From Oxytricha trifallax (Eukaryota; Ciliophora; Spirotrichea; Sporadotrichida; Oxytrichidae): a DNA stretch of 64,000 nt. Shown here piece by piece: positions 31,910 to 44,040 of the stretch (position 1 is its first letter; each line of letters begins with the position of its first letter). A program made the translations under genes and the position numbers. Below the pieces are notes generated by a model that was not told the origin of the DNA, made no database searches, and saw only the letters and a list, made by a program, of their open reading frames with translations. The stretch covers positions 1-64,000 of the forward strand of contig ARYC01001494.1 in NCBI GenBank assembly GCA_000711775.1, written 5' to 3'.

Positions 31910-34270
31910 TTTTAGATTTTACTTACAAGATCTACCGAGCTTACTTGTGTTTGTAATCAAGCCGAACTAAGTTTTATGTTTAAATAATTACAATTAAAGA
32001 GGAATAGTATATTTATTTATTTACCCAATCTTAAGAATTATTGCTTTAGCCAAAGTGATTACACTCAAAACTCATAATTTTTATCAGTATTATTTTAAGT
32101 ACTTAGATTGAATGAATTTTATTGAAGTTTAGAGGTCCTTGGAACTGAAATACTACTTAATATTTAACTAATCTTTATGTAAAAATGCTTTATTAAATTG
32201 ACTCTATTTGCTTAAATAATTTATTTCCATGGTTATATAAATCTTAGTATTATGATTTGAATTATTCTGATTGAAATAATTTTTTCTTAAATTTTTACTA
32301 CTTATTACTGTTCATATTATTAAATTTAAAACTAGATAGGGCAATTTTATGGAAATAAATTTACTTTAACATAGTTTATTAAGATCAAAAAGCTATATTT
32401 TACACTTAGGTCATTTAAAGCTATGAAAGGATTGTCTAATCCTCAGCGTGATAGTTTATCGGAGGACTTTCTCATCGTAAAAATTCGTACAAGAATGTGC
32501 AACATTCGGAGTAATGTTCTGGACTCGGCTTGATACTTTGAGGAGTATTCTCTCCAATTTCATAGGTTATATGGCACAAATTTGATCTATTATAAAATAG
32601 AGATTAAAATAATGGTCACATTGGCCATAAAAAGTGAATGATCGGACCTGTGGGAAGCTATCAATAGAGTAAATTTACTTCCTCGTAAAGAAATTTAAGA
32701 TGACTTCGCGAATTAGTAGGATAATCTGTGTTAAATCTTTCCTTTTGTTATATATTAGAGTTTATTTATTCTATAATATATAGGTCCAGCATAGCAGCAT
32801 CATTTGATGAAATAATTTTTAAATTTTGGGGGATTATTTCCTAACCCCCAATGGAAATTCCTTGTCCTCGACAGAAATTTCCTGCTCTTCATATAAAAAT
32901 TTGATTTTTATAATTTTTATATAAATATTTTAAGCTTCTTTCTTTTTTTTCTTTTAATATAGACTAATAAGTATCACTAAATATGTTTCTTAATATTTTA
33001 AAAATTACTTTTGAAAAATAATTATTATTGCCAAAGAATATGGCTCTTTTAAATATAACAAATAAATAAATTATTTAAAGTATAATATTAATATATATTA
33101 AGTATCATTCAATTAAACTTTTATCTAAAATTGCAATAAAAATATTTGATTTTGTTATTTTATGTATATATTTTCTCTTTATTGATTAAAAATAAAAACA
33201 ATGATTGTCAATGTATTTGACTATTATGTAAAATTATTAACTTTTAAGCAAAATGTGTTAGGAAAAAAGAAAAATTTTAGAAATAAATTAAATATAAAAA
33301 ATGCATTAATTTATGCGGACAGTAAAATTCCTCCTTTCGGAATTATTATGCATTCAGTGTTGCAGCACATCTTTTCATTCTGTTAAATCGCGATTAAATC
33401 GAAGATCTGATATAGTATTAAATAGTGAAAATTATTATATACTACATAAGAATAAAGAAAATTTTCATGAAAAAAGGATTGCTTTTGTTGAAATTTAAAT
33501 TAAATTTGAGTAAAATATTCTTGATTTATTTTGATATGCACTTATACATAAAAACCATATAATAAAGCTGAATGAAAAATAATCCCAAATATAACTCATA
33601 TCAATCAAAGCATTTATAAAATTTACTATAAGATTTAGGATATTTAACTTTGATATTTGTAGTTCCAATCTGTCAATTGTTAAAAATTAACTCTGATAAA
33701 ATTTGATTTTAGATTTGTCAAGACAATATAATATTCAATAAATGTATGAATAGTGTTATTAGTAATACTGTAATTATAATTTACTTACTATATAGTCTGT
33801 GTTAAAAGAATCCTTATCCATTAATATTAATCGAACTTCATCATTTAATGAATTGACATTAATTATAAACAACTACAGTAATTTTCAATTAGGTTGAACA
33901 ACATTTGTAAACTTGAAATGAAGAAATGCTTCGATAATAAATCTCTATTGAGTAAAATTTACCTCGTTCCAAATGGGGTGCTTTCCAGTATCATTCAGGA
34001 CTTTTGTTCTAAATCGCCGACCTTGGTACTCCAAGACTACATATCCAATAACCTTGCATTAATTAAACTTATAAATATCTTAATCAACTTTAACAAAAAT
34101 CTTGTTTTAAATAATAAAGCAAAATTCTAATTGGTTTAAGGGGGAGAAGTAAATTACTTGAACTAATTAATGTATCGGTAAAAATTGGCTTGTAATATTT
34201 TGATATGCAACTTGCCTATCTATGAGAACGTGACCATCATAGGTGCACCAATAGGATTCGATTTATTTAA
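31910..34270 (-). CDS. C2-domain protein gene A, spread over 2.3 kb
   Basis: Minus-strand pieces that together make a C2 domain, paralogous to the genes at 39.5-41, 45 and 48 kb. In order: GKLHIKILQANFYRYINQF (~34150-34215); YVVLEYQGRRFRTKVLND then GKHPIWNE (33966-34045, followed by a GTAAAT donor); FIINVNSLNDEVRLILMDKD (~33795-33870); CNHFGQSNNSQDW (~32045-32085, followed by GTAAAT); LDYKHKQARQIL (~31925-31960). C2 domains bind Ca2+ and phospholipids. A 1.7-kb AT-rich gap separates the third and fourth pieces. No start or stop found and the N-terminus is weak, so it may be decayed. Confidence 0.6.
32424..32720 (+). CDS. Possible coding fragment, ABC-transporter-like (weak)
   Basis: Short plus-strand stretches with balanced codons in an AT-rich gap: NIRSNVLDSA followed by TGA and YFEEYS (~32498-32555), and SDLWEAINRVNLLPRKEIQ (~32640-32700). 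The order resembles the ABCC pattern '(T)IRSNLDPF...EELWEAL..V.L', but Walker motifs are not visible, the pieces are in different frames and TGA interrupts. It lies opposite the gap in C2 gene A. Confidence 0.25.
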
Positions 34271-34939
34271 GCGTGGTATTGAGCCAGGCTTAGAATTTTA
34301 TTATAAAGTTATAAACTTATTTAAGTGTTAAAGCATGTAAACAATTTAAAATTAAAAAACCAATCAATTTCTAATAAATTTCCAAAAATTATTTATAAAT
34401 TTGGGTTTTGTTTATAAAAATATATATTTTTTTTTCTCCAATAATAAGACTGAGAGTTGTAGTAGTTATTTTTTTAAGTTAAATTTAATATTGAATGATT
34501 AAGATTTGTTTGAACAAAATAAAATATGTTAAGCCAATTAAATTATTAGGATCATTTTTACCATAACTTATTTTATTTTCAACCAACTTCGAGTTCTATA
34601 AATAATTAATGAAAATCTATAGTTATATTATAATTCTAATAATAAATATAGGATATTCTTAAGAGAATCGAAATTTACTGGTGATCAATAAAAATTTTTA
34701 AATAGTTTGAGTAATACACAATTAAACCTATATTTTTTCAATCAATTTTGTTACAATTTCTCGATTATTAGTATTTTTTGAGATTTTTAATATTAATAAG
34801 GTTTTTCTTTGAAGGTCAATACTAGGAATTTCAATATTTTTTATATTTTATTACATTAATGCAAAAAGTTCTACGCTTAGTTAAATTTAATGATATTTTA
34901 ATAATTCTATTTGTATATATATATATATATATAAATCAG
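34271..34939. other. AT-rich filler
   Basis: Very AT-rich, with a short (TA)n run near 34916-34933. No supported feature. Confidence 0.5.
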
Positions 34940-35440
34940 TAATATACATTAATTATTATGGGGGCCCTCATACCAAAATCATAATGATCTTGTGAAGACA
35001 ACTATTCTGAAACAGTGGAGGACGAGTAAAACTGATGAGGCGAGGGACATGCATCCCAGCAGGATTACACCTACAGGCACTTTCAACAGGAGTGTACTAG
35101 GTTCAAAAGCTGCAAGTTTCAGATGTTTTGCCTTAAAAAACCTCCCTGAAATTATGAACAACGATCTCTACATTGCAGGTGAATCATATGCTGGCATTTA
35201 GTTACCAAAGTCAACTTGGGGAAACAAAAAACCCTAATCAGTTGATAAGGATAAATACTTCGAACTTATGATGAACAATGCATGGAAAATCAATGATTAC
35301 TGTTGGAGTTAAAGTTTAAGTTTTAAAAACAGCGAAAAAATGGTAGCAAGAGAATAGACATGCAGTTTGATTTCAGAGATAAGAAGATGCGCGAAAAAAA
35401 AATATTTAAAATGCGGTATAATAATTAATGTATATTACTA
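34940..35440 (+). CDS. Serine-carboxypeptidase-like fragment (S10)
   Basis: A GC-richer island. The frame through 35125-35260 reads LKNLPEIMNNDLYIAGESYAGIQLPK, where DLYIAGESYAG is the nucleophile-serine motif of S10 serine carboxypeptidases. Upstream, another frame (34996-35035) gives CEDNYSETVEDEQN followed by two TGAs; this also fits the region shortly before the active site, suggesting a frame break between. Downstream to ~35420 the frame stays open but is not recognisable as S10. Most likely one coding block of a broken or scrambled gene. Confidence 0.45.
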
Positions 35441-35496
35441 CGTATTAAGTCTAGAGATTTTGATTTCTAGATTTCTAATTTCCCAGCCTTTAGCAT

Positions 35497-35497
<1 letters not shown>

Positions 35498-35528
<31 letters not shown>

Positions 35529-35532
35529 ATAT
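35498..35532. repeat. (ATCT)n / (AT)n microsatellite
   Basis: Eight tandem copies of ATCT followed by a short AT run. Confidence 0.95.
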
Positions 35533-36290
35533 ATAAATCTACCTAAGATTTCTTAATATAAATGTTATTTAATTTCTATAAAAATATAGCAATCCATTAA
35601 TTATAAAAAAATAATTAAAATACTATTTAACCAAAAATTATTCTAAGAAATATCTTCATTACAAAATTAAATTAAAATATAGATTGGAAAAAGTAAAGTT
35701 TTATATAACTTATTAGTACTTAAGATTTTGAAACTACTTTCCCAGTTTTTAAGAATCGTAGTTACCGCTTCTTTTCTTTAAATATCAATAGGTTTAAAGA
35801 TATTTATTTTTTAAGATAGATTTTATTTATAAGTGATTTATTAAATATTAACTCAATAACTGATTGATTAAAATATTCCTCTCATCTTAATCCTGTAGTT
35901 TTTTTAAAAATTAATTATTGTCATTTTTAGTTTAAAAATATTAATTATTTAAAGCTTAGTATTACCTAATTCTAAATTTCAATAAATTTTTATTTGTAAA
36001 TGGCTAGTGTAATAAATTATTAAGATTGATTAAACCTATATTTTAAGTTTTAATATCTTAATATTATATTCTAAAATTCTCAATCTATAAATTGAAGTAA
36101 TATGCCAAATAATTTTCCATTTATAATGGTTCATTGATATTCTTACAATGTTGTAGGAATACATTCGAATTGGGAAAATCAATTAAAATTAAATAAAAGT
36201 ACATGAAAATTTGCGTGAATGGAAAATAAATCATAATTTGTTTATAATAATTCATTAGTTACAATAAAATTACTTAAATTTATTTAAACA
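35533..36290. other. AT-rich filler with one inverted-repeat arm
   Basis: No coding seen. The segment 36153-36195 (TTGTAGGAATACATTCGAATT and following) is repeated in inverted orientation at about 37170-37217, enclosing the N-myristoyltransferase block. Confidence 0.5.
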
Positions 36291-36295
36291 TAATA

Positions 36296-36768
36296 ATGGA
36301 TGACACTGCAACAGGACGGGAACCTATAATCAACAGACACGAGCATCAACTTCCTCGCAAAATCTCTCACAGCCTCAATAAAAATGGACTTAAAACACTC
36401 AGATGTCTCTAAGAATGCTGATGATATGTTTCTACTATGGAGATATAAAGCCTAAGATTTGTGTAAAAACGCCAGAGCAATCACTTGAATTTCTCTGATG
36501 TCTTTGAGAATTCTCTATAGGAATACTACTAAAGCTAGAGGGATTTCCTCTAACACACTATCCGATTTATACCAAGTTGATGAGAAATGCTTTTATCATT
36601 GCCAAGCAGAAAGATTTCGCTCACCTCAACGCTTTAGATATACTTGAGAATGAAAAGATCCATTAAGAATTAAAATTCAGGGTTGTTGATGGAAACTTGC
36701 ATTATTACCTTTAAATTAGAAAAATTCCAGAGCTAAAGTTATCACTTATTGGTATTGTTTTTGTTTGA
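36296..36768 (+). CDS. N-myristoyltransferase C-terminal block plus upstream ORF
   Basis: The frame 36541-36768 encodes a clear C-terminus of glycylpeptide N-tetradecanoyltransferase: LMRNAFIIAKQKDF, HLNALDILEN, FRVVDGNLHYYL, then LIGIVFV and TGA. NMT attaches myristate to N-terminal Gly of proteins. The frame is open back to TGA near 36505. A separate ORF from ATG 36296 (MDDTATGREPIINRHEHQL...) to ~36425 is not recognisable as NMT. The catalytic middle of the enzyme is not in the flanking DNA, so the remaining blocks must be elsewhere (scrambled locus) or this is a fragment. Confidence 0.7.
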
Positions 36769-36842
36769 TTAATACACAATATTTGCACATTAATTATTGC
36801 ATTTATTATTCTTTCACGCAATTTAGATAGACTTTTATATAC

Positions 36843-37152
36843 TAATTCAAATTCGTGGCTATTAAGATTGGCCAGATTTTACGATCTTGGGCTCATCCGA
36901 TAGAGAATCCAAAATTATAAGACTTTACTATTGGCTGTATATATTTTATCACATCTCTATACAGAGTTATCTTGACTTATTGAATGCCTTTAAATGAATT
37001 AAATTACCCTAAAATTAAATTAGATTTTACTCTCTCCAGAGTTTAGATAAAATAATATTGCCAATAGTAAAGTCTTATAATTTGAATTCTCTATCGGATG
37101 AACCCAAGATTGTAAAATTTGGCCAATTCTTAATGGCCACGAATTTGAATTA
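36843..37152. mobile_element. ~310-bp palindromic MITE-like element
   Basis: Left arm from TAATTCAAATTCGTGGC through ATTGGCCAGATTTTACGATC to TAAGACTTTACTATTGGC; right arm is the reverse complement of these, ending GAATTTGAATTA. The arms are slightly diverged, with an AT-rich centre. It lies just downstream of the NMT stop codon. No coding capacity. Confidence 0.8.
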
Positions 37153-37219
37153 TTATATATATATATATAAAATTTTAATTAATTTCCTCAATTCAAATGT
37201 ATTCCTACAAATTCGAGTA

Positions 37220-38430
37220 AAACTATTCATAAATAGAAATTGATTATAAAAGATTCAAAATTTTTGAACATTAAAATTGCATATTGAAAAATTTACCTAA
37301 TTTATAATTTTCAATATATATATACATATATTAAAAACTTTATACTTTCAAAATAAAAAAATTATAAAGTTTAAGAGATATTATAAAAACTAAATTATTT
37401 AATTGAAATTTGTAAGTATTCTTTATATGCATATTAATGTCTAAATATCTTATCTATACATTTTTTAATTTATTTTATGATGGATGAATTTAAAAAAAAA
37501 TTTAATTATTTTAACTTTTAATTTAGTATATAATAAAAAATTTTATGCAATATTTAACTTTCTAAAAATTCTAAAAGAGTAATTTTTTACTGAATCGTGG
37601 GAATAAAAAATTAGTATCAATTGTGATTGTTTTAAATTAAAAGTTGCTATAATTAATAACTTAATGAATAAAATTAATAGATTTTAATATTTTAATTAAA
37701 ATAGATAAAATACTTTGAGGTTAAAAGAACCACTCTGAATTCTCATTAAATTTCTATTGAATAATTTTAAAGTAAGTAAGTATTTATTGGATTTTAAAAG
37801 TTAATAATATTAATCTCACAATTAAATGCCATTTATCTAATTAAATTACAATATTTTCTAACATCTTAAGTATTATTACATTCAAATAGTGCGGTCTTGA
37901 ATGCCATAAATAAATAATTAAAAGAAAAATTGAGTTCAAATATATAAAATCGTAAAGTAATATATTGTTAGAAACCATTGAGCTAAAATGTAAATGTATA
38001 ATTTCATCTTAATATGGCTAAATAAAACTAAAGTGATAGATATTATTAGTAGTTGGTAAATCTCAGGTTTATTTCAGTTTTTTTTTAACAATTGTTATCT
38101 ATTTCATCAATATATAAGTCGATTAATTTTATATTTATTTCACATATTTCAATTATTCTTATATCTTATCATGTCATATTTTGCAAACCTGAAATTTGCT
38201 GCTTTGCAAAAATCATGAACTTAATTTATTATTCTTGCCAATTCTTGAATTCGTCAGCTTTTCATCGATTAAGCAATATTTATAATTTTAAACTATAAAA
38301 ATAGAAATCTTCAAAGCTTTAATGAATGGTGTCTGTGACTCCAAAAAAATCGTAAATTAAATTATATGTCTTTACTTCCAATTACAATATTTTGGATATT
38401 AGCTTTCCCACATAAATCCTAATGTCTTGT
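37220..38430. other. AT-rich filler
   Basis: Over a kilobase of very AT-rich DNA. Short open stretches exist on both strands (for example near 38150-38230) but none looks coding beyond chance, given that only TGA stops. Confidence 0.45.
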
Positions 38431-38439
38431 TGCTAAGTT

Positions 38440-38990
38440 TAAATTATCCAAGATCTATTTAGAGATGAAGAAAATCTCATCACTCTATGCCTAATGAATA
38501 TTTTCTCATCATGATAGACCTATGGAGCTTTAAGCTATTCTATGATATTTCATAGGTGCCAGGATTTATTTTCTTGGATATATACTTTAAAATATTTTCG
38601 AATATGCAATAAATTTCTTAAATTTCTCAGTTCTGTTAGAAGAAATGGAATATTTCTTGATATCTTCAACGATTAATTAAAAATAATATTTAATCCTGTA
38701 ATAAATATAGTGGCCTACAACAGCATCATCTTTGTAATCTTCATCCTTGCCTCAAATAATTATGCTTCCCTTGCTTTTCTTTCATTATTTCTGAATTGAT
38801 AGTTTAATTTTTTCCCATTTTTCATGAAATTTGGGCTTTCATAACTGCTTTGCTTAATTAATTTAGCATTATATATGAAGATATAATGTCCTTAGCTTAC
38901 TCACAACTTCAAGATTTTTATTGGCAGGTAGATTTTCTAAAAATAATAGGTAAGATTTCTTATTTTTGGTTGGTCCCCTCTGGTACTTTC
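38440..38990 (-). CDS. Unrecognised minus-strand coding region
   Basis: Two long minus-strand stretches with coding-like composition: RKYQRGPTKNKKSYLLFLE and following (~38860-38990), then, in another frame, KDEDYKDDAVVGHYIYYRI through EDIKKYSISSNRTEKFKKFI to a TGA near 38515. They are probably two blocks of one gene with an unresolved junction near 38740-38850. The GHYIYYR segment faintly recalls ubiquitin-specific proteases, but this is too weak to name it. Confidence 0.4.
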
Positions 38991-39514
38991 TAATAAGTAA
39001 ACTTTTTAAGCAGATGTAAATAACAAAGATTAAAACATATAAAAAGCCATATTCAAAAAATGAGGAGAGTATAAGCCATATCTTAAATCCATATACTTAA
39101 TTCTAATAATTTATGCTTAATTTTATTGATTAATTCTACTGTTTAAAATTGCTTAGCTGAATAATTTAAATCTGAACTGGGTCATTGAAATTATAATATA
39201 TTTTGAAATAATCAATTAAATAATATCGCAAAATACTGAACTAAAATATTGAAAGAATAATTTTAATTTTACTGATAATTTATAATTTAAATAAAAATTT
39301 AAACATATTAATGAAATTAAGTTTATTCTTATCGTTATTCTTTTATTTTTAATAATTACCATATCTCTTTAAATTTTCCACTCGAAATTCCATATTGAAA
39401 ATTTATTTATTTTCTATATCTCTAATGTTAAACTTTATCTATTTACTCATTATTTATGAGCTTTGCTGTTTCTCTCTCAATAACTAAAAAGAAGTGTTAT
39501 TTTATTTGAAAATT

Positions 39515-41020
39515 ATGATATATTACTAGTGTGGTTGTCCTTGATAGTAATTTGAAGGATAGCTGCTTCCTCCAACTGCTTGATCTAAATTGTTTATTAT
39601 TTAATTAAATGCACTCTTATAAATATAGCATAAAATATACCCTTATTATTAATATTATACAAAATGATAGTTTTCTTTTAGAAAATCTAATTTAAAAAAT
39701 AAATACACAGAGTAAATGAAAATTGTTAACCGTATTTCTTAAGGTGTCTCTGAAGCCTATAGGTTACTAATAAGACATGTTTGAGTTTAGAGCGGGTAAA
39801 TTTAGTAGCTACTTTAAGGCTGAGGCTACACATTCATAACAGGAGGAGGAGCATGTTATAATTTTATTTTTGACTAAAATGTAAACAGCTAAATTTTATG
39901 ATAAAAGAAAATAATTAAATTTAATTAGTGATAGGCTGTAAGACCTAGCATTCAAATACAAACATTCCTTTTAATAATAAAATTGCTATTTTTAAATATA
40001 ATTAACTGTCTTCATTTAAACGACTTGATTTCAAGAAAATTATAAATGCATCATATTATATTTATTGCTCCTTAATAAGGTACTGAAGAAGAATAGAATC
40101 TTGATTCAAGCCTTAAAAAAAATTAATTGTATTCAGATATTTCCAATTTCAACATTAAAAACTTAGTGAAGAAAATAAAACATTACAGAATTTATTCTGC
40201 TTATTTACGTTTGTAATCAAGTGTGAACTAATTAAAGTTAAAATATAGAGAGAAAAAACAAAATTATAAAAGATTTTTGATTTACCCAATCTTTGAGGCC
40301 ATTATTAAAGCATAGCGAGGAGACCTTAATGTTTGCTACTACAACCTAAAATAGTTAATTTAAATTTGAATTAGGATAATATTATCAAATTATTATTAAA
40401 CCAAAAAATAGAATATCTATTGATCAAATTGAAAATACATATGTAGTTTACAACTATTTAATGATATACTATAATTCTCATTCAACTTACAACATCGTCT
40501 GGACCAAAATCCTGATCCATGACTTTCAATCGACTTTCATCATTCATTGAGCTCACATGAATTGTAAATTCCTATAGAGATATTTATTTAAATTAAGGAT
40601 TTATTGATAGATTTAGAGGTATTACTAATATATCAGATATATATTTAAAAAGTAATTACCTCGTTCCAAATTGGGTGCTTTCTCGCATTCTTAAGGATTC
40701 TTGTTCTGAATTGATGCCCGTGAAACTCCAAGACAACACATGGATCCATTTTTCTGTGTACTTATTAAACTTAAATTAAATATTTTATCTAAATACAATA
40801 TGATTTCTTCATATTAATTTTCATTTTATACAAGCAAGTAATTTTGATTAAAGGTTTAAGCAAGACAAAATTACTTGAGCCAATCGGTGTCACGGTACAT
40901 ATTGGCTTGCACTACTTTGATTCGCAACTCGCCTTGCTGCGGCTTGCCGCCCATCATTGGAGCAGCCGACGCGTATGGGGCGTTGTAGCCTGGCATAGGG
41001 CCAGGAGGGGGTTTGCATAA
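39515..41020 (-). CDS. C2-domain protein gene B with Pro/Gln tail
   Basis: A minus-strand gene. The N-terminal exon (40875-~41020) is Pro/Gly/Met rich (PPPGPMPGYNAPYASA) and enters the C2 domain (GELRIKVVQANMYRDTDWLK). Then come DPCVVLEFHGHQFRTRILK through HPIWNE (40660-40752, GTAAT donor), EFTIHVSSMNDESRLKVMDQ DFGPDDV (~40495-40575), VANIKVSSLCFNNGLKDW (~40292-40348, GTAAAT donor) and FTLDYKRKQAEQI (~40190-40230). A tail of APPPVMNVQPQPQSSYQ type (39715-39850) and SSYPSNYYQGQPHQQY (~39520-39580) completes it. C2 domains bind Ca2+ and membranes. Higher GC in the first exon than elsewhere. This is the best preserved minus-strand member of the group. Confidence 0.75.
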
Positions 41021-42835
41021 AAATGTTACTTATAAATTTCTATAATTTTTTTTCTAATTAGGCTATGAAATAAAAAATTACTTTTAATAAAAAGAGTCTA
41101 TATAATTATTTAATATATATTTTGATTATATAAACAAATTCAACTTGCAAATAGTAAGGTTAAGGAAAGTAGCTCATAGTTAAAATTAAATTAAAATGTT
41201 TTATTCGAAGAATCAAAATTAATTTAGATTTTTTTATCAAATTATTCAGCATTTTATATTAAATGCTGAATATTGTTTAAATTAGTTATTTTAATATAAA
41301 TTGAGTCTTTTAACTAAAAAATAAGAATAAACTTGATTTTATTAAATGTATATAAGAAAATCTTAAAAATATTTAAATAATTTTGATAGACAATATAGAT
41401 AACAATTGTGATAAATATTATTTTAGCAATATTCTTTTTAAGTAATAGTCAGAATAAATGCTCTTAATTCTTAATAGCTTAGATTCCTTAATTTAAAATA
41501 ATTTCTTCTAAAAATATTTAATATGTGATCTAAAAAGAATTATTAAGATATTTAATTATAAAAATACTAGAAAATAAATTTGAATTATGATATTTTTTTA
41601 ATTAATTTTCAAATTATAATAAACTCCTATAAAGTTAATTAATGCAATAGGTAACTGCAAATTATTTCCCTTATGCAAAATCATAGATGAGAATTATATA
41701 AGCAGAAATTAAGTTTGGAATTATTATTTAATTATTATTTCGCTGATCCTCAATATTATATTGAGGGTAATATTTCTTCCTTTAAATATGATGTTAAAAT
41801 ATCTTTAATTCTTAAATTTAGGGAAAAGTGATATACAGCAAACTTTCTATGACTTATAACAAAAATGATCCAAATAACTCTGAGACAATTTGTAGCTTTA
41901 GCTTGAAAAATTAATTATTTTACTAATAATCTTTGAATTATTATTATCAATTGCTTTTAAATTACATTCAACGATTATATTGATAACTATATACTTAATT
42001 AGTAATTTATACAAACTATTTGTTGACTAAAACAAATAAATTCATAATATAAAGCAGCGTTTGATTCCAAATAAAAAATAATTTTAATTTATGAAAAAAT
42101 GAATACTGGAACAAATTTAAATTTAAGAAATTTTAGTAATCAATGTCAAAGTAATTATTGTGACTTTTTAACATAAAATTTTAATTTTATTGTAGTGTTT
42201 TTATTATATATATTGAGCTTTTGCTTGCACAGATGTCTAACAATCAGGAAAGATAGTAAAAACAATTCATATTTCTCTAATATTTGCAGATTTTAAAAAA
42301 TCAGGAATCATTAAATTAAATTCTAACTATTTGATATTTGGTATTTGATCTTTCTCTATTATTTCTTCGAATGTAATTAGCCATTTTACTTTCAATTTGA
42401 TAAATAAATATTTATTGTTATTGAGATAGAGTTTTAATATCTTCTCTACAACTTTGTTCTTTGGAATCTTTCTCTAATTGATATTTGCTGCTCAAAAATA
42501 AGTTCTTGAATTTAAAAATGTTCACTATTGTATTTAATTGTGGGAAATATTGGGGATAATTATTATTAAACTTAAATCAAATCATATATAAATTAAAGTT
42601 TACTTTAAAAGAGTATAATTCATGAATTATTGCATATACTTAAAATATATTTAATTCAAATTTATATTAAAGCCAATTTGATTATTTAGGCAAATAACTT
42701 TATAATATCTAGTTCTAGAAATTTAATATTCTAAATTAAGGATTCAGTATTTGTTTGAATAATATAAATTAAAAAGATTCTCTGGTCTTTATAATTTTAA
42801 AAAGTTTATTTTCTCCAATGTTCATTGAATAACAT
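41021..42835. other. AT-rich filler
   Basis: About 1.8 kb of AT-rich DNA with no supported gene, repeat array or element ends. Confidence 0.5.
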
Positions 42836-44035
42836 TTCATCCCCACTTCCACTGTGATACCAGCGACGACTACTAGACAAACTTTCACTACCACAGATTT
42901 TTTGAGCTACTAACCTACAATTGTAGAGACTATCTCTCCTGGGTTTGTTGAGACCTATAAAAATAATTAAATATATTTGTTAAGGTAAAATTATTGAAGA
43001 ATAAGTGAAATATAAAATGATATATAAAACCATTATTTGAACCTAAATACATAATTAAGACAAATGTATATTCGCTAATCTTGCATGTATTAAAGAGATC
43101 CGAGATCAATTTATCTCAGAGGGCATTTATCAGATTACCCCATGATATTCTAAATAAACCTCACAGGATTCCCAAAAAGGAACCTCTTAATATTTTTTTC
43201 GTGAATTTTTTACTTTCTTAATTCGAAGGGAGAGATAAGATTTAAATGCCTTATACATATTAAATCTTAATTATACTAATTATTATCTATTAAACTTAAA
43301 AAAATTATAATCATTTAATTTATTAATTATTTGTTAATTAATATTTTATAGAGATTTCATTTTAAAAAGATTCATTCTTAATTTCTAATAATTTAAAACT
43401 ATTCAAACCTAATTATAATTAATATAATTAAGATTTAATGTATATAAGGCATATAAATCCTATCTCTCCCTTCGAATGAAGAATATGAAAACTCCACTAA
43501 AATATAATGCAGAGGTTCGTTTGTGTGAATCCTGTGCAATTCATTTAAATATCTTGGTGTTATCTGATAAATGAACTTTGAGATAAATCGATATAAAATA
43601 TCTATAATCCCTGCTAAATTAGAGAATATGCATTTCCTTTATTGCTAGATTTAAATTTAAATTAAGGCTCTATACTTCATTTAAATATTCATTTATTCTC
43701 CAATAATTTTACCTTAATAACTTAATTAAATTCTACACATTGCCTAGAACGGGTATTATTAAACTGTCTTTAAAATTAATTTTAGAAATTTTTAGTTACT
43801 TTTTATTTTATCAATTCGCACACAACTACCTTGATAGAGGGTTTGCCTCTTGATTATCAGGGACCCAGAGTAGTAAGAGAAGTTTACCAAACAAATCACT
43901 TTCGTGCAGGCTGTCTAGAACAATCTACTATAATTGAAACACAAGCTATAATTGAACATCCAACTATAATATTAGACAATAGAAAGAAAACTAGGGAATC
44001 TTTGAGAGATAAACTGCACAATTAATTATATTTGT
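42836..44035 (+). CDS. Thr-rich protein gene in two blocks, unrecognised
   Basis: Block 1 (~42842-42964) encodes a Thr/Ser-rich segment (PTSTVIPATTTRQTFTTTDF, SYQPTIVETISPGFVETY). Block 2 (43831-~44025) encodes LPLDYQGPRVVREVYQ, STIIETQAIIEHPTIILD and a basic C-terminus (RKKTRESLRDKLHN). Repeated T/V-I-E-T motifs link the two. Between them lies an AT-rich region with a diverged palindromic element. No family recognised. Confidence 0.5.
43075..43640. mobile_element. ~560-bp diverged palindromic element
   Basis: Two imperfect inverted arms: TATATTCGCTAATCTTGCATG, ATTTATCAGATTACCCC, CACAGGATTC, TTCGAAGGGAGAGATAAG and TTAAATCTTAATTAT at the left reappear as reverse complements at the right (~43425-43640). 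More diverged than the other palindromes here, so older. It sits between two blocks of the Thr-rich gene and may be the IES itself. Confidence 0.7.
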
Positions 44036-44040
44036 TTGTT

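Noticed and set aside
33201..33498. Two overlapping 61-codon ORFs
   Set aside because: AT-rich filler with no recognisable motif and no support from the adjacent C2 gene pieces.
34979..35161. Minus-strand ORF opposite the carboxypeptidase island
   Set aside because: Shadow of the plus-strand frame carrying the GESYAG motif.
38092..38298. 68-codon Ile/Ser/Phe-rich ORF
   Set aside because: Composition follows base composition of the AT-rich filler; no codon bias or motif.
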